Below are positions 22,089 through 30,622 of a stretch of DNA of 30,841 nt, one piece after another. How positions within the stretch are numbered: position 1 is the first letter of the stretch; each line of letters opens with the position of its first letter. This DNA comes from a virus, in IMG/VR virus record IMGVR_UViG_3300033149_004666, positions 1 through 30,841 of that record; one strand, written 5' to 3'. A program made the position numbers and the translations under genes. The notes below the pieces were generated by a model, which saw nothing but the letters and a program-made list of their open reading frames with translations, had not been told where the DNA came from and searched no databases.

Positions 22089-23642
22089 ATGCCCCACACA
22101 CAGACAAAAAGAAAACCCATTTGTATGATGCGCAGGACGCGTTTCTCGTCTGCTATGGAGAAAAGGCGCAAGTTCAAACTCCTCGTCTCCCACCCGGAAC
22201 GCGCTATGGCAGAAAGATGCCGAAGATCCTTCCCTCACTTCATCCGTACCTTCTGGGATGAGGTTTCCCCCGATACATTAAAATGGAATTGGCACATAGA
22301 CGTGTTGTGTGAGGAGTTGACCGGGTTGGCTGAACGGGTGGCGAAAGGCCTGCCCAAGAAACATGACCTGGTCATAAACGTCCCCCCGGGCACTACGAAA
22401 TCCATCACCTGTAGCATCATGTTTCCTGTATGGTGTTGGACGAGGTGGGAATGGATGCGGTTCATCACCTGTAGCTATTCGGGCGCTCTGTCCTTGGAGC
22501 ATGCAGAGTATAGCAGGGAGTTGGTTCGTTCCGATACTTTCCAGAAACTCTTCCCCGACCTCTCTATTAAATATGATAAGGATACAAAGTCGAATTTCCG
22601 TATCCAGAGAAAAACCCTGGACGAGAATGGGCAGGAGAAGATCATAATCGGGGGCAACCGTTACAGTACCTCAGTGGGGGGCACCTTGACAGGATTCCAT
22701 GGCCATGTGTTGATTGTGGACGACCCCCTAGACCCACAACGGGCTGTCAGTGACGTGGAGGTCAAGAAAGCCAACCGATGGATCGAACAAACCCTCAGCA
22801 CCCGTAAAGTGAACAAGGCCGTCACCCCGACCATCCTTATCATGCAGAGGCTTCACCAGAACGACCCCTCGGGCCACCTGTTGGCGAAGGAGAAGAAGAA
22901 CCTTCGGCACGTCTGCCTTCCTGGGGAGATTCGCCATTATCGCGAGGAGGTCAAGCCCGCCCACCTAGTAGAGCGGTACGTGGATGATCTCCTCGACCCG
23001 GTGCGGATGGATTGGGATGTTTTGGAGGAGATGGAACAAGACTTGGGACAGTACGGTTATGCGGGCCAAGTGGGCCAACGCCCCACGCCCCCCGGTGGCG
23101 GCATGTTCAAGGTGGATATGTTCGAAGTCGTCGATCACATCCTGTCCCCGCCCGTGAAGACGGTTCGCTATTGGGACAAGGCAGGGACGCAGGACGATGG
23201 GGCTTTCAGCGTGGGCGTTAAGATGTCCCAGTTGAGAAACGGTAAATTCCTCATCCACGATGTCAAACGCGGCCAATGGTCATCGGACATAAGGGAACAG
23301 CACATCCGTAGCAGGGCGGAAGCGGATGGACGGGACGTGACGGTGTGGATTGAGCAGGAGCCCGGCAGCGGGGGTAAGGAGAGTGCAGAGAGCACCATTA
23401 AGAACCTGGCCGGTTTCGTGGTCTACGCGGACCGCCCCACGGGGGACAAGGTCTACCGCGCCGACCCATACAGTGTCCAGGTCAACTCCGGGAATGTCCT
23501 CTTGCTGAGAGGGGACTGGAACAGGGACTTTATCGAGGAACACCGTTTCTTCCCCTTCAGCACATACAAGGACCAGGTGGACGCGGCCGCAGGGGCCTTC
23601 GCCAAGTTAACGAGCAAGAAAAAGCGAGTGGGTACATTCTAA
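22089..23642 (+). CDS. terL: Terminase large subunit (packaging ATPase-nuclease)
   Basis: The 517-residue motor protein pumps DNA into the prohead and cuts it. Walker A is NVPPGTTKS at 97-105, an unusual but known terminase variant. Walker B is VLIVDD at 207-212. Motif III is presumably PTILIMQRLHQND. The RNase H-like nuclease has RYWDKAGTQDDGAFS, IEQEPGSGGKESAES and the final DQVDAAAGAFAKL, each holding one catalytic acid. The first 25 residues are basic and variable; ATG 22089 has no obvious ribosome binding site, so a later start (ATG 22125 or 22158) is possible. It overlaps the portal gene by TAATG. The gene appears intact, unlike its neighbours on both sides. Confidence 0.93.
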   Translation: MPHTQTKRKPICMMRRTRFSSAMEKRRKFKLLVSHPERAMAERCRRSFPHFIRTFWDEVSPDTLKWNWHIDVLCEELTGLAERVAKGLPKKHDLVINVPPGTTKSITCSIMFPVWCWTRWEWMRFITCSYSGALSLEHAEYSRELVRSDTFQKLFPDLSIKYDKDTKSNFRIQRKTLDENGQEKIIIGGNRYSTSVGGTLTGFHGHVLIVDDPLDPQRAVSDVEVKKANRWIEQTLSTRKVNKAVTPTILIMQRLHQNDPSGHLLAKEKKNLRHVCLPGEIRHYREEVKPAHLVERYVDDLLDPVRMDWDVLEEMEQDLGQYGYAGQVGQRPTPPGGGMFKVDMFEVVDHILSPPVKTVRYWDKAGTQDDGAFSVGVKMSQLRNGKFLIHDVKRGQWSSDIREQHIRSRAEADGRDVTVWIEQEPGSGGKESAESTIKNLAGFVVYADRPTGDKVYRADPYSVQVNSGNVLLLRGDWNRDFIEEHRFFPFSTYKDQVDAAAGAFAKLTSKKKRVGTF

Positions 23643-24793
23643 TGACGACGAGACGAGTGACGGATTTATCGGCAGAGAGGCGGCGGAAGTTGACCAGGGA
23701 ATTGTTCAAGATCGCCTCAGTCATTTCCAAACGGTCGGACCTCGCGGGTCGCCTCGGCAAATCTTTCATGAAGACTACCGGGACCTTTGCTCGCGAACTG
23801 TACACGGCCCTTGGCTACCTGGTCAACCCTACGTATGAGGACTACGAAGCATGTTACTCCAGGCAGGACATCGCCTCGACCATCGTGGACATCCCCGCAG
23901 AGGGGAGTTGGGAACTGGAGCCGGTCATCACGGACAGCGTAGACCCGGGGCAGAGCGTCTTCGACAAAGCATGGGTGGAGTTGAATTCTCGCGTTGGCGT
24001 TATCCAAACCCTGGTCAAGGCGGACAAGCTCGCGGGCATCGGTTGTTACGGGGTGGTTCTGTTGGGATTCTCGGACGGGGCGGAATTGAGCCAACCGATT
24101 ACGCTCAACAAGAATAACGACCTGCTCTTCTTGCGGCCTGTGAGCGAAGGCGATGCCATGATAAAGAAACTGGAGACGGACACAACCGACCCCCGCTATG
24201 GGCTGCCCCTTTACTATGAGATCAACCTCGGGGGCAGCACGACCAAGAGCACCAACGTGAGGGTCCACTGGTCACGGGTGATCCATATTGCGGAAGGGGC
24301 ACTGAAGGACGAGATTTACGGAACGCCACGGTTGAAGAAGGTTTTGAACCGTCTACTGGACCTGGAGCGGGTCGCGGGCGGCTCCAGTGAGATGTTCTGG
24401 CAGGGGGCCTTCCCCGGGTTCGGGATCATTGCGGACGCCGATGCCGAGTTCGACTCCGACGCCAAGGAGGACATCGAGGACGAACTCGAAGAATATGTCC
24501 ATGGGCTCAAGCGTTACCTCAAGCTCCAGGGGGTCAAACTGGAGAGCCTCACCCCCCAGGTCGAGTCTCCGAAGGATCACGTGGACATCCAATTGACCCT
24601 CATCGCGGCCGCCACGCGAATCCCGAAACGGATATTGATAGGGAGCGAGAGGGGGGAGTTGGCTTCCTCCCAGGATGAACGCGTAAGTTCGTGGAACCCC
24701 GCATTCTGCGGCCCTTTATTGATCGGTGTATTGAGGCGGGGGTCTTGCCCGAGCCCGAGGGCGGGGAGTACCGCGTGGAATGGCCGGAGATAA
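23642..24793 (+). CDS. Portal protein (DUF1073-like), main part, frame broken at the C-terminus
   Basis: Portal of the DUF1073-like group. It would form the dodecameric ring through which DNA enters. Evidence: ACYSRQDIASTIVDIPAEGS, then WVELNSRVGVIQTLVKADKL and GIGCYGVVLLGF, followed by RPVSEGDAMI, VHWSRVIHIAEGAL and the strongly conserved RILIGSERGELASSQDER at the end of the good region. From about 24684 the frame reads non-conserved sequence and stops at 24793, while the conserved continuation lies in the next gene's frame. About a dozen residues normally found after SSQD also look absent. ATG 23642 overlaps the terminase stop. Confidence 0.85.
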   Translation: MTTRRVTDLSAERRRKLTRELFKIASVISKRSDLAGRLGKSFMKTTGTFARELYTALGYLVNPTYEDYEACYSRQDIASTIVDIPAEGSWELEPVITDSVDPGQSVFDKAWVELNSRVGVIQTLVKADKLAGIGCYGVVLLGFSDGAELSQPITLNKNNDLLFLRPVSEGDAMIKKLETDTTDPRYGLPLYYEINLGGSTTKSTNVRVHWSRVIHIAEGALKDEIYGTPRLKKVLNRLLDLERVAGGSSEMFWQGAFPGFGIIADADAEFDSDAKEDIEDELEEYVHGLKRYLKLQGVKLESLTPQVESPKDHVDIQLTLIAAATRIPKRILIGSERGELASSQDERVSSWNPAFCGPLLIGVLRRGSCPSPRAGSTAWNGRR

Positions 24794-25002
24794 TGGTGTT
24801 GACCGAGGAGGACAGAGCGAAGATCGGGGAAAAGAAGGCCAACGCCCTCGCCAAGTACGCCTCCGCGCCCGGGGCGGATATGGTGATGCCCCCGGATGTG
24901 TTCTTGAAAGAAATCATGGAACTGGACGATGATCAGATAACCGCCATTATGGAAGAGCTTGCGGGGCAGTTGAAAGAAGAAGAGGAGGTCCTGGAAGAGT
25001 AA
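24691..25002 (+). CDS. Portal protein C-terminal part (shifted frame)
   Basis: The frame, open from just after 24676, carries KFVEPRILRPFIDRCIEAGV, followed by VEWPEIMVLTEEDRAKI and an acidic Glu-rich end (AGQLKEEEEVLEE). This is the normal continuation of a DUF1073-type portal after GSERGELASSQD. The GTG at 24691 has no ribosome binding site, so separate translation is doubtful. It shares TAATG with the MuF gene. Most likely it is the rest of the portal, split by a deletion with frame change near 24684. Confidence 0.75.
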   Translation: MEPRILRPFIDRCIEAGVLPEPEGGEYRVEWPEIMVLTEEDRAKIGEKKANALAKYASAPGADMVMPPDVFLKEIMELDDDQITAIMEELAGQLKEEEEVLEE

Positions 25003-27038
25003 TGGAAGCCCTGGCCCACATACATAACCATGGAACCACCGGGGGCATGTCCTTTAACAGCGTCCTCCGCCAGGACCCCACTCGCACCACTCAACTCCGT
25101 GCCCAGTTCATGGCGGATGTGAACCGCAGGTTCCGCGCCCTTCAGAAGCTCATCCGCCTAGTTGTCGGGGAGCGGGATTGTTTCGGGCTAGGGAACATGA
25201 GGGCCCTGGCTCTGGACCCGCAGGAGGCCGCCCGTTTAGTACAAACGAGGGCCTTCGCTTTTGGCACCTCACGGGAGAAGGTCGAGAGGTTCATGTCTTG
25301 GCTCCAGGAGCAGGAGAAGTTAGGCATTCTCGAAGTAGTCACCCGCCCCGGCACCCGCCCCGGAGTGGAGGAGGCGTGGACGGACAAATACCTCCAGACG
25401 GCTTACCAGAAGGGCATCATCCGCGCGAGGAAAGAACTGGAGAAGGCGGGCTACACAGTGGGCCCGGCGGAGGTGGAAGGGCTGCCCGGGAGGATCTCCG
25501 GGGCCTTCCTGCAACCGATCCACGCGGACAAGGTCGGCATGTTGTTCTCCCGTACCTTTTCGGAGCTGAAGGGGATCACGGCGGCGATGGATCAGTCGAT
25601 TTCCCGCATCCTCGCTACTGGTATAGCCGAGGGGCGCAATCCCATGGAGTTGGCCCGGGATCTCAACGCGCAGGTCAAGAAGATCGGGATAAACCGGGCG
25701 CGCACCATGGCGCGGACGGAAGTGATCCGCGCCCATCACGTGGCCACTGTCCAAGAGTACCGCCTCGCGGGTCTCGAAGGGGTGCAGGTAAGGGCCGAGT
25801 GGGCGACGGCGGGCTACGACGTATGCCCGATATGCGAAGCATTGGAAGGGAAGGTGTTTTCGTTGGATGAAATTGAGGGGATGATCCCTGCGCACCCAAA
25901 CTGCCGATGTGTTGCCCTTCCCTTAACCAGACATACGCCGAGAGAAAAAGAGGGGCGGGCCAAGGCCCCTTCGAGCAAGAAGAAAGAAACAGTGTTGAGT
26001 CCTCTGAGTCCTCAACGGAAAGAAGCCCTATCCCGGTTCGTGGCCAAGATGGAACAGGAGCAGGCCGCTGCTAAGGAAATATGGGATTCTGTGTCCCCCG
26101 CAGTACGTAGGCAAGTTAAGAAACAGATCGATCAAATGGAGTTGATGGTTGCCCGCAGATTCGGACCAGATTCTCGATCTTTCTCTTCTGTGATGGAAAC
26201 GGGGGAGTTGAAGAATCAATATCAGATCGTGGCAAAAGGCGGAGAGAGAACGAGCGGCGGGTCCCATTCCGCCTATAAAGGAGGGGCAAGGGATCGATGG
26301 GAAAAAGATCTGTTTGGAAGGGTGTTTCAGGAAGCCCCTGAATATCGGGCATTGAAGGTGGAGGAGAATCTCCCCCTGAGCTTAGCGAATGAAAGACCCC
26401 AATATGGATATCTGTGTAATCCTGTGACAGATGAGTTTAACAATGCTAAGATGTATGGAAGGGTCAATCTGGTGCTCAAGGACGAGGTCAAAGAGAGATG
26501 CACCTTCACTCTAAATAATTCCAGCATAAGCTCTACCCAATCCGTAGATTGGTTTACCAAGAAGAACGTCAAGAATGTCTTTCAGCGATCCGTTTCTAGG
26601 TCCGTAAGACACCCAAAGGACTTGCCCGATGAAGAAGTGATGGAAATGTTTTCCAATTTTCTGTCTAACCATGAGAGCTATTTAGAAGCACAGATACACG
26701 AGAATATATCTCTTGCTAGGCACGTTAAACGCATAGAATTGAGAAAACCCCAATCATTGTTCAAACAAGCCGCTAGGGCTATTGAGGAAGGCAAGCAGGA
26801 GGAAATTCTAGATATCTTGGTTCCTGGTGAAAAGCACATATTGAAATTGGCCGATAAATACGATCTGGAGGTGTGGGTAAGGCCCGAAACCCGGCCCCCT
26901 AACCCTAATCAGATGATGGAGGACCTATTTGGGCCAATGGAGAGAGAACCCGAAACCTATTTTCCGTATGAGAAAAATAAGATCCGGATTAAGGCCGGGA
27001 AAATAAAGAAGATAGAAACGGAATCGGTCACGGAGTAG
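25002..27038 (+). CDS. MuF-type minor head protein with toxin-like C-terminal extension
   Basis: A 678-residue protein. Residues 170-307 form the Mu gpF head-morphogenesis domain: NRARTMARTEVIRAHHVATV, then DVCPICEALEGKVF and IPAHPNCRCVALP. A linker follows (308-335), and then a C-terminal region to 678 that is foreign to plain MuF proteins. In it, RPQYGYL, then MYGRVNLVLKDEVKERCTFT (484-503) and YLEAQIHENISLARHVKRIE (560-579) resemble the DUF3626 pattern (YG..HLVLK..V..R.TFT.GDS; EAQ.HG...L..DV). Toxin domains fused to MuF proteins are known in phages. DNA composition also changes inside the gene: GC-rich to about 25.85 kb, clearly more AT-rich afterwards. The head-domain call is firm; the toxin reading is inferred. 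Confidence 0.88.
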   Translation: MEALAHIHNHGTTGGMSFNSVLRQDPTRTTQLRAQFMADVNRRFRALQKLIRLVVGERDCFGLGNMRALALDPQEAARLVQTRAFAFGTSREKVERFMSWLQEQEKLGILEVVTRPGTRPGVEEAWTDKYLQTAYQKGIIRARKELEKAGYTVGPAEVEGLPGRISGAFLQPIHADKVGMLFSRTFSELKGITAAMDQSISRILATGIAEGRNPMELARDLNAQVKKIGINRARTMARTEVIRAHHVATVQEYRLAGLEGVQVRAEWATAGYDVCPICEALEGKVFSLDEIEGMIPAHPNCRCVALPLTRHTPREKEGRAKAPSSKKKETVLSPLSPQRKEALSRFVAKMEQEQAAAKEIWDSVSPAVRRQVKKQIDQMELMVARRFGPDSRSFSSVMETGELKNQYQIVAKGGERTSGGSHSAYKGGARDRWEKDLFGRVFQEAPEYRALKVEENLPLSLANERPQYGYLCNPVTDEFNNAKMYGRVNLVLKDEVKERCTFTLNNSSISSTQSVDWFTKKNVKNVFQRSVSRSVRHPKDLPDEEVMEMFSNFLSNHESYLEAQIHENISLARHVKRIELRKPQSLFKQAARAIEEGKQEEILDILVPGEKHILKLADKYDLEVWVRPETRPPNPNQMMEDLFGPMEREPETYFPYEKNKIRIKAGKIKKIETESVTE

Positions 27039-27041
27039 AGG

Positions 27042-27335
27042 ATGAAATTAGTAGGCATGGAAAGACCCACGGAACAGAATATAATTGGTTATGTTGAGGA
27101 TCACGGTCAATATAAGTCTTTTCAGTTGTCCTCTCAAGACGTATTCACTCTGTCCCACGGGGCGGATGAGGTGTTGCCCAAAGACCGTTTTACGAATTAT
27201 GCGCATTTCCGTGATATGATGGGTAAATGGGATCCCTATGTGTTCTTCTTTAAGCGACCGCGGACGATCCCCGTGCCTATTACCTATGAATGGATGAGAG
27301 AACAAGCGAAAGATCTATTCGGAGATGAGGAATAA
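27042..27335 (+). CDS. Unknown 97-aa protein, possible immunity protein of the MuF extension
   Basis: I do not recognise the family. The product begins MKLVGMERPTEQNIIGYVED and contains aromatic-rich WDPYVFFFKRPRTIPVPITY, with an acidic end (LFGDEE). It follows the MuF-extension gene after three bases and shares the AT-richer composition of that extension, while the next gene returns to the GC-rich style. A small acidic protein immediately downstream of a toxin-like domain is where an immunity partner would sit; this is inference. Alternatives are a head-completion accessory protein or an unrelated moron. The ATG is preceded by GGAG and TAGAGG. Confidence 0.7.
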   Translation: MKLVGMERPTEQNIIGYVEDHGQYKSFQLSSQDVFTLSHGADEVLPKDRFTNYAHFRDMMGKWDPYVFFFKRPRTIPVPITYEWMREQAKDLFGDEE

Positions 27336-27341
27336 CACACA

Positions 27342-29066
27342 ATGCCTATACCGAGACCAAGAGCAGGAGAGGCCAAGGATGAGTTCATCTCTCGTTGCAT
27401 GTCTAACGCGACGATGGTGGATGAGTACGGACAGGATCAACGGTACGCCATCTGTAACCAGGCGTGGGAAGACCGCCGCTCCGTCTCTTCCAGTATGAAA
27501 ATCATCCCGACCGCCCATGCCAACGTGAGAACCCGGATGGAGTCCCTCGATGGCCGCTCCCACGTCGTCGTCCCTATGGTGGCGATGGTGGAGGGGGTCC
27601 ACTGCGGATCCAAGGGCTGCGATTTGTACCTCAAGGAGGAATTAGGCAAGTTTGTCGAGGCGTGGAACGGGGTACCTATCCCCGTGATGCACCCACAGAG
27701 GGGGGACGAGTACATCTCCGCCAATATCCCCGAGGTGTTAGAGACACAGGTGGTCGGTCGTTTCTTCAACGCCCGTTTCGAGGAAGGCAAACTCAAGGGC
27801 GAGGCATGGATAGACATCGAGAAAGCTAAGTCGATTTACCCCGATCTGTTGACGATGCTAAACTCCTCGGCCCGCCTGGAGGTGTCTACGGGGCTGTGGT
27901 CCGATGATGAGGTGGTCGAGGGGGAGTGGAACGGGGAGCGTTACGAGGCGATAGTAAGGAATATCCGTCCTGACCACATTGCCCTTTTGCCGGGCGCGGA
28001 AGGGGCGTGTAGTTGGGAGGACGGATGCGGGGTCAGGGCAAATCAGGACAAGAAAGGAGGGGAAGGCATGAATGTAGATGAGGTGGTCGGTGAATTGGAA
28101 AATAAGGCCGGGGGCAAGGGGAAGATCCGAGAATTCTTCGGGATCCTTGCCAAGAAACTAGGATTCCGCGCCCAGGAACTTTCCCATGACGAGATCCGGT
28201 CGAAGCTCCAAGAGGAGGTAGACAAGTTGGATGTACCCCCGTCCGAATCCCCGTCCATTCTCCATTATGTGGTGGACGTGTTCGACGATTATTTCGTGTA
28301 CGAGAAGAGGCAGAGTGATGGGGATTCGGAATTGTACAAACAGGAGTTCGAGGTACAGGAGGATGGATCGGTCGCGCTCAAGGGCCAGCCCGAGAAGGTG
28401 ATGAAGAACGTCGAGTATGTCCGAGCGCAAGGCAAGGTAGTGGCGAACTTTGACAAGAAACCGAAAACTGGACAAGGAGGAGAACAAATGGGATGTTGTG
28501 AGGAGAAGATTCAGGCATTGATCGAAAGCGGCAAGTTCGCGGAGGAAGAGCGCGAGTGGCTGTCCACCCTGGAGGAGGACAAGATTGATAAGTTGCTCGC
28601 CCTGGCCGAGGAGAAGAAGGACGACGCGGACCCTGCGAGTCAGCCCAAGGACGAGCCCAAGGACGATCCCACGGCTAATCAGCAGCAGGCCACGGGCGAC
28701 GGCGGGGACTCGGCTACCGGGGACGCCGAACCCAAGGACAAGAAGCCCCTGGACGTTAACCAGTTCCTGGAGACGGTTCCGGCGGAATTTCGTGAGGTTC
28801 TTGAGTCGGGGGTCAAGATGCACAGGGAGAGAAAAGAATCCTTGGTCAAAGCCATTCTGGCCAACGAACGGAACAAGTTCACTCAGGAGTACCTCCAGGA
28901 GCGCTCCATCGATGAGCTTGAGGCCCTCGCGGCCCTCGCCGTCAGGGACTATTCCGCACGCGGCATCGCGGAACCCCCGGACGATGGGGCCAAGGTCAAC
29001 GTCCGCAGGAATGATGGAACGGGTGTCCCGGAGATGCCCAAGATGTTTGCGCAGGACAACAAGTAA
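27342..29066 (+). CDS. DUF2213-like prohead protease/scaffold polyprotein
   Basis: A 574-residue head-assembly protein. Residues 1-45 form a short RPRAGEAKDEFISRCMSN domain seen at the start of related phage proteins. Residues 50-240 are DUF2213-like: VVVPMVAMVEGVHCG, WNGVPIPVMHPQ, LEVSTGLW and RPDHIALLPGAEGACSWEDG. A middle domain (243-382) has HDEIRSKLQEEVDKLD and VVDVFDDYFVYEK. From 383 on comes a scaffold-like region: helical start, a disordered Asp/Lys/Pro/Gln-rich stretch (about 428-465) and a helical end. Two in-frame ATGs (28068, 28488) each follow AGGAGG at a seven-base gap, suggesting shorter products. Position before decoration and capsid genes fits. The main ATG has only a weak ribosome binding site. 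Confidence 0.85.
   Translation: MPIPRPRAGEAKDEFISRCMSNATMVDEYGQDQRYAICNQAWEDRRSVSSSMKIIPTAHANVRTRMESLDGRSHVVVPMVAMVEGVHCGSKGCDLYLKEELGKFVEAWNGVPIPVMHPQRGDEYISANIPEVLETQVVGRFFNARFEEGKLKGEAWIDIEKAKSIYPDLLTMLNSSARLEVSTGLWSDDEVVEGEWNGERYEAIVRNIRPDHIALLPGAEGACSWEDGCGVRANQDKKGGEGMNVDEVVGELENKAGGKGKIREFFGILAKKLGFRAQELSHDEIRSKLQEEVDKLDVPPSESPSILHYVVDVFDDYFVYEKRQSDGDSELYKQEFEVQEDGSVALKGQPEKVMKNVEYVRAQGKVVANFDKKPKTGQGGEQMGCCEEKIQALIESGKFAEEEREWLSTLEEDKIDKLLALAEEKKDDADPASQPKDEPKDDPTANQQQATGDGGDSATGDAEPKDKKPLDVNQFLETVPAEFREVLESGVKMHRERKESLVKAILANERNKFTQEYLQERSIDELEALAALAVRDYSARGIAEPPDDGAKVNVRRNDGTGVPEMPKMFAQDNK
28055..28070 (+). promoter_or_regulatory. Internal in-frame ribosome binding site and ATG (nested product 1)
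   Basis: AGGAGG at 28055-28060 is followed after seven bases by ATG 28068, in frame with the DUF2213 gene (residue 243). Translation from here would give a 332-residue protein starting MNVDEVVGELENKAGG and lacking the protease domain. The boundary coincides with the end of the DUF2213 domain. Confidence 0.65.
28475..28490 (+). promoter_or_regulatory. Internal in-frame ribosome binding site and ATG (nested scaffold product)
   Basis: AGGAGG at 28475-28480 is again seven bases from an in-frame ATG at 28488 (residue 383). The 192-residue product would begin MGCCEEKIQALIESGKFAEE and consist only of the scaffold-like region, as lambda Nu3 is nested in gene C. Confidence 0.7.
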
Positions 29067-29104
29067 ACCCAACCCGAGAGAAAGAGAGAAGGAGGTAACT
29101 AAAC

Positions 29105-29557
29105 ATGGCTTTCAGGACTATTGTATTGAAAGGTGATCCGATCAGGAAAGAGGCCAAGGCTGGTGGCACCATTACCCCTGGGCACCTCTTGTATTACAGC
29201 GCGGCGGACACGGTGAAGGTCCATGCCAGTTCGGGCCAGCCCACAGGGGCTATGTTCGCCATCGAGAATTCCCTGGAAGGTGGCGAAATCGGGGACGATT
29301 ACTCCACCGGGGACCGCGTCCAGTACGTCCACGCGAGGCCGGGCGATGAGATCTACGCTTGGCTCAAGGATGGCGAGAACGTGTCTGTCGGGGACTATCT
29401 CCAGAGTGGGGGCAACGGGGACTTGATCAAGTACGTGGCCTCCTCGGCTGGTAAGATAGAGTACCCGAACAGCATCGTGGCGGTGGCGTTGGAGGCGGTG
29501 GATCTGTCGGCTTCCTCGAACACGGCCCACGGAAGGATCAAGGTTGCAGTAGTGTAG
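29105..29557 (+). CDS. Capsid decoration / head-stabilising-like protein
   Basis: A 150-residue beta-rich protein just upstream of the major capsid gene, where head-decoration proteins usually lie. The sequence ITPGHLLYYSAADTVKVHAS, RVQYVHARPGDEIYAWLKDG, VSVGDYLQSGGNGDL and SIVAVALEAVDLS has the small-barrel pattern (gPG.L.......V.......G.......G..V......G......L..G..V..GD.L...G.G) seen in phage capsid-stabilising proteins. It is rich in Gly, Ala and Val with no cysteine or catalytic motif. GAAGGAGG precedes ATG 29105 with a suitable gap. The assignment is based on position and pattern. Confidence 0.7.
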   Translation: MAFRTIVLKGDPIRKEAKAGGTITPGHLLYYSAADTVKVHASSGQPTGAMFAIENSLEGGEIGDDYSTGDRVQYVHARPGDEIYAWLKDGENVSVGDYLQSGGNGDLIKYVASSAGKIEYPNSIVAVALEAVDLSASSNTAHGRIKVAVV

Positions 29558-29608
29558 TTGCGGTAACGAATAACTGAATCTCATATATGTGGAAAAGGAG
29601 GAATGAGA

Positions 29609-30580
29609 ATGGATTATTTTATTGAAGGCAAAGCTCATGGCCCTGTGGCCCATAGGCTTCTTGCGAACGGAATGAACGTGAATGCCTTGCGGACCAACGA
29701 CACCTTGCTCTATGATGAGTGGAAGCAGATCGACAACGCCGTTGTCAAGGCCGCTCTCCGTAGGGCGGTAGGTGTCGCGGATCTCCAGGCCGCTGGTTTG
29801 ACTTATGGCGGGTTCAACGGGATGGCGAAGACCGTCCTCGGGTATCAGGATGCGAGCGATATCTCCGACGCCAACATGAACATGGACGGCGTCACCGAAG
29901 GGGATCGTGATCGGATGGAATTCGATATTCATTACCTCCCGTTGCCCATCATCCATAAGGATTTCTCTTTCAGCATTCGGGAGATCAATGAGAGCCGCAA
30001 CGGGTCCATGCCTCTGGACACCAGTATGGCGGAAATGGCCGCTACCAAGGTGATCGAGAAGGTGGAAAGCATCATCTTCGCCGGGGCCAGTTCGTACAAG
30101 TTCGGCGGCGGGACCCTCTATGGCCTGTCCGACTACACCAACGTGAACTCGGTTTCCCTGTCGACCAATTGGGACGCGAGCGCCAAGACCGGAGCGGATA
30201 TCGTCGATGATGTTCGGTCCATGAAACAGGCGTCGATCAACGACCGTTTCTTCGGCCCCTGGAACCTGTACGTGCCCACGGCCTACGAGACGGTGCTGGA
30301 TGATGATTACGCCAGCGGCTATCCCAAGACCATCCGGCAGAGGATCCTGGAGATTGACGGCATCCAGTCGGTTAAGGTTTCTGACTTCTTGGCGGCCAAT
30401 ACCGTGATCCTGGTCCAGATGACCCCGGACGTGATCCGCCTTGTTGAAGGTCTGCCCATTACCACGGTTCAGTGGGATACCGAGGGCGGAATGAAGGTGC
30501 GGTTCAAGGTCATGGCCATTATGGTCCCGCAGATCCGGGCTGCCCAGGATGGCAAGTGCGGCGTCGTGAAATTGGCTTAG
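29609..30580 (+). CDS. Major capsid protein (HK97 fold, encapsulin-like)
   Basis: A 323-residue major capsid protein. It resembles the encapsulin-like/Linocin-type HK97-fold group: TNDTLLYDEWKQIDNAVVKA near the N-terminus (E-loop and A-domain helix region follow), MEFDIHYLPLPIIHKDFSFS and IREINESRNGSMPLDTSMAE, then KVESIIFAGASSYKFGGGTL and LYGLSDYTN, an A-domain stretch GPWNLYVPTAYETVLDDDYA and end KVRFKVMAIMVPQI. No N-terminal delta domain is present, matching a separate scaffold. AGGAGG at 29596-29601 leaves seven bases before ATG 29609 but only one before ATG 29603, so 29609 is the better start. High expression is likely. Confidence 0.88.
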   Translation: MDYFIEGKAHGPVAHRLLANGMNVNALRTNDTLLYDEWKQIDNAVVKAALRRAVGVADLQAAGLTYGGFNGMAKTVLGYQDASDISDANMNMDGVTEGDRDRMEFDIHYLPLPIIHKDFSFSIREINESRNGSMPLDTSMAEMAATKVIEKVESIIFAGASSYKFGGGTLYGLSDYTNVNSVSLSTNWDASAKTGADIVDDVRSMKQASINDRFFGPWNLYVPTAYETVLDDDYASGYPKTIRQRILEIDGIQSVKVSDFLAANTVILVQMTPDVIRLVEGLPITTVQWDTEGGMKVRFKVMAIMVPQIRAAQDGKCGVVKLA

Positions 30581-30622
30581 TGCTTAAAGCCTTTGTCCTA
30601 ACCAAGGAAGGAGGTTTTCGCA

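Noticed and set aside
25178-25870. A 230-codon Gly/Arg-rich + strand frame within the MuF gene.
   Set aside because: It overlaps the strongly supported MuF head domain and is a shadow of its GC-rich codons.
28158-29072. Long minus-strand open frames, for example here (304 codons), at 1574-2455 and at 29099-29956.
   Set aside because: They lie opposite well-supported + strand genes, have no ribosome binding site or recognisable motif, and reflect the codon bias of the sense strand.
30574-30591. GGCTT...AAGCC hairpin followed by TTTG after the capsid gene, a possible terminator.
   Set aside because: The stem is five pairs with no T run, so it is too weak to call.
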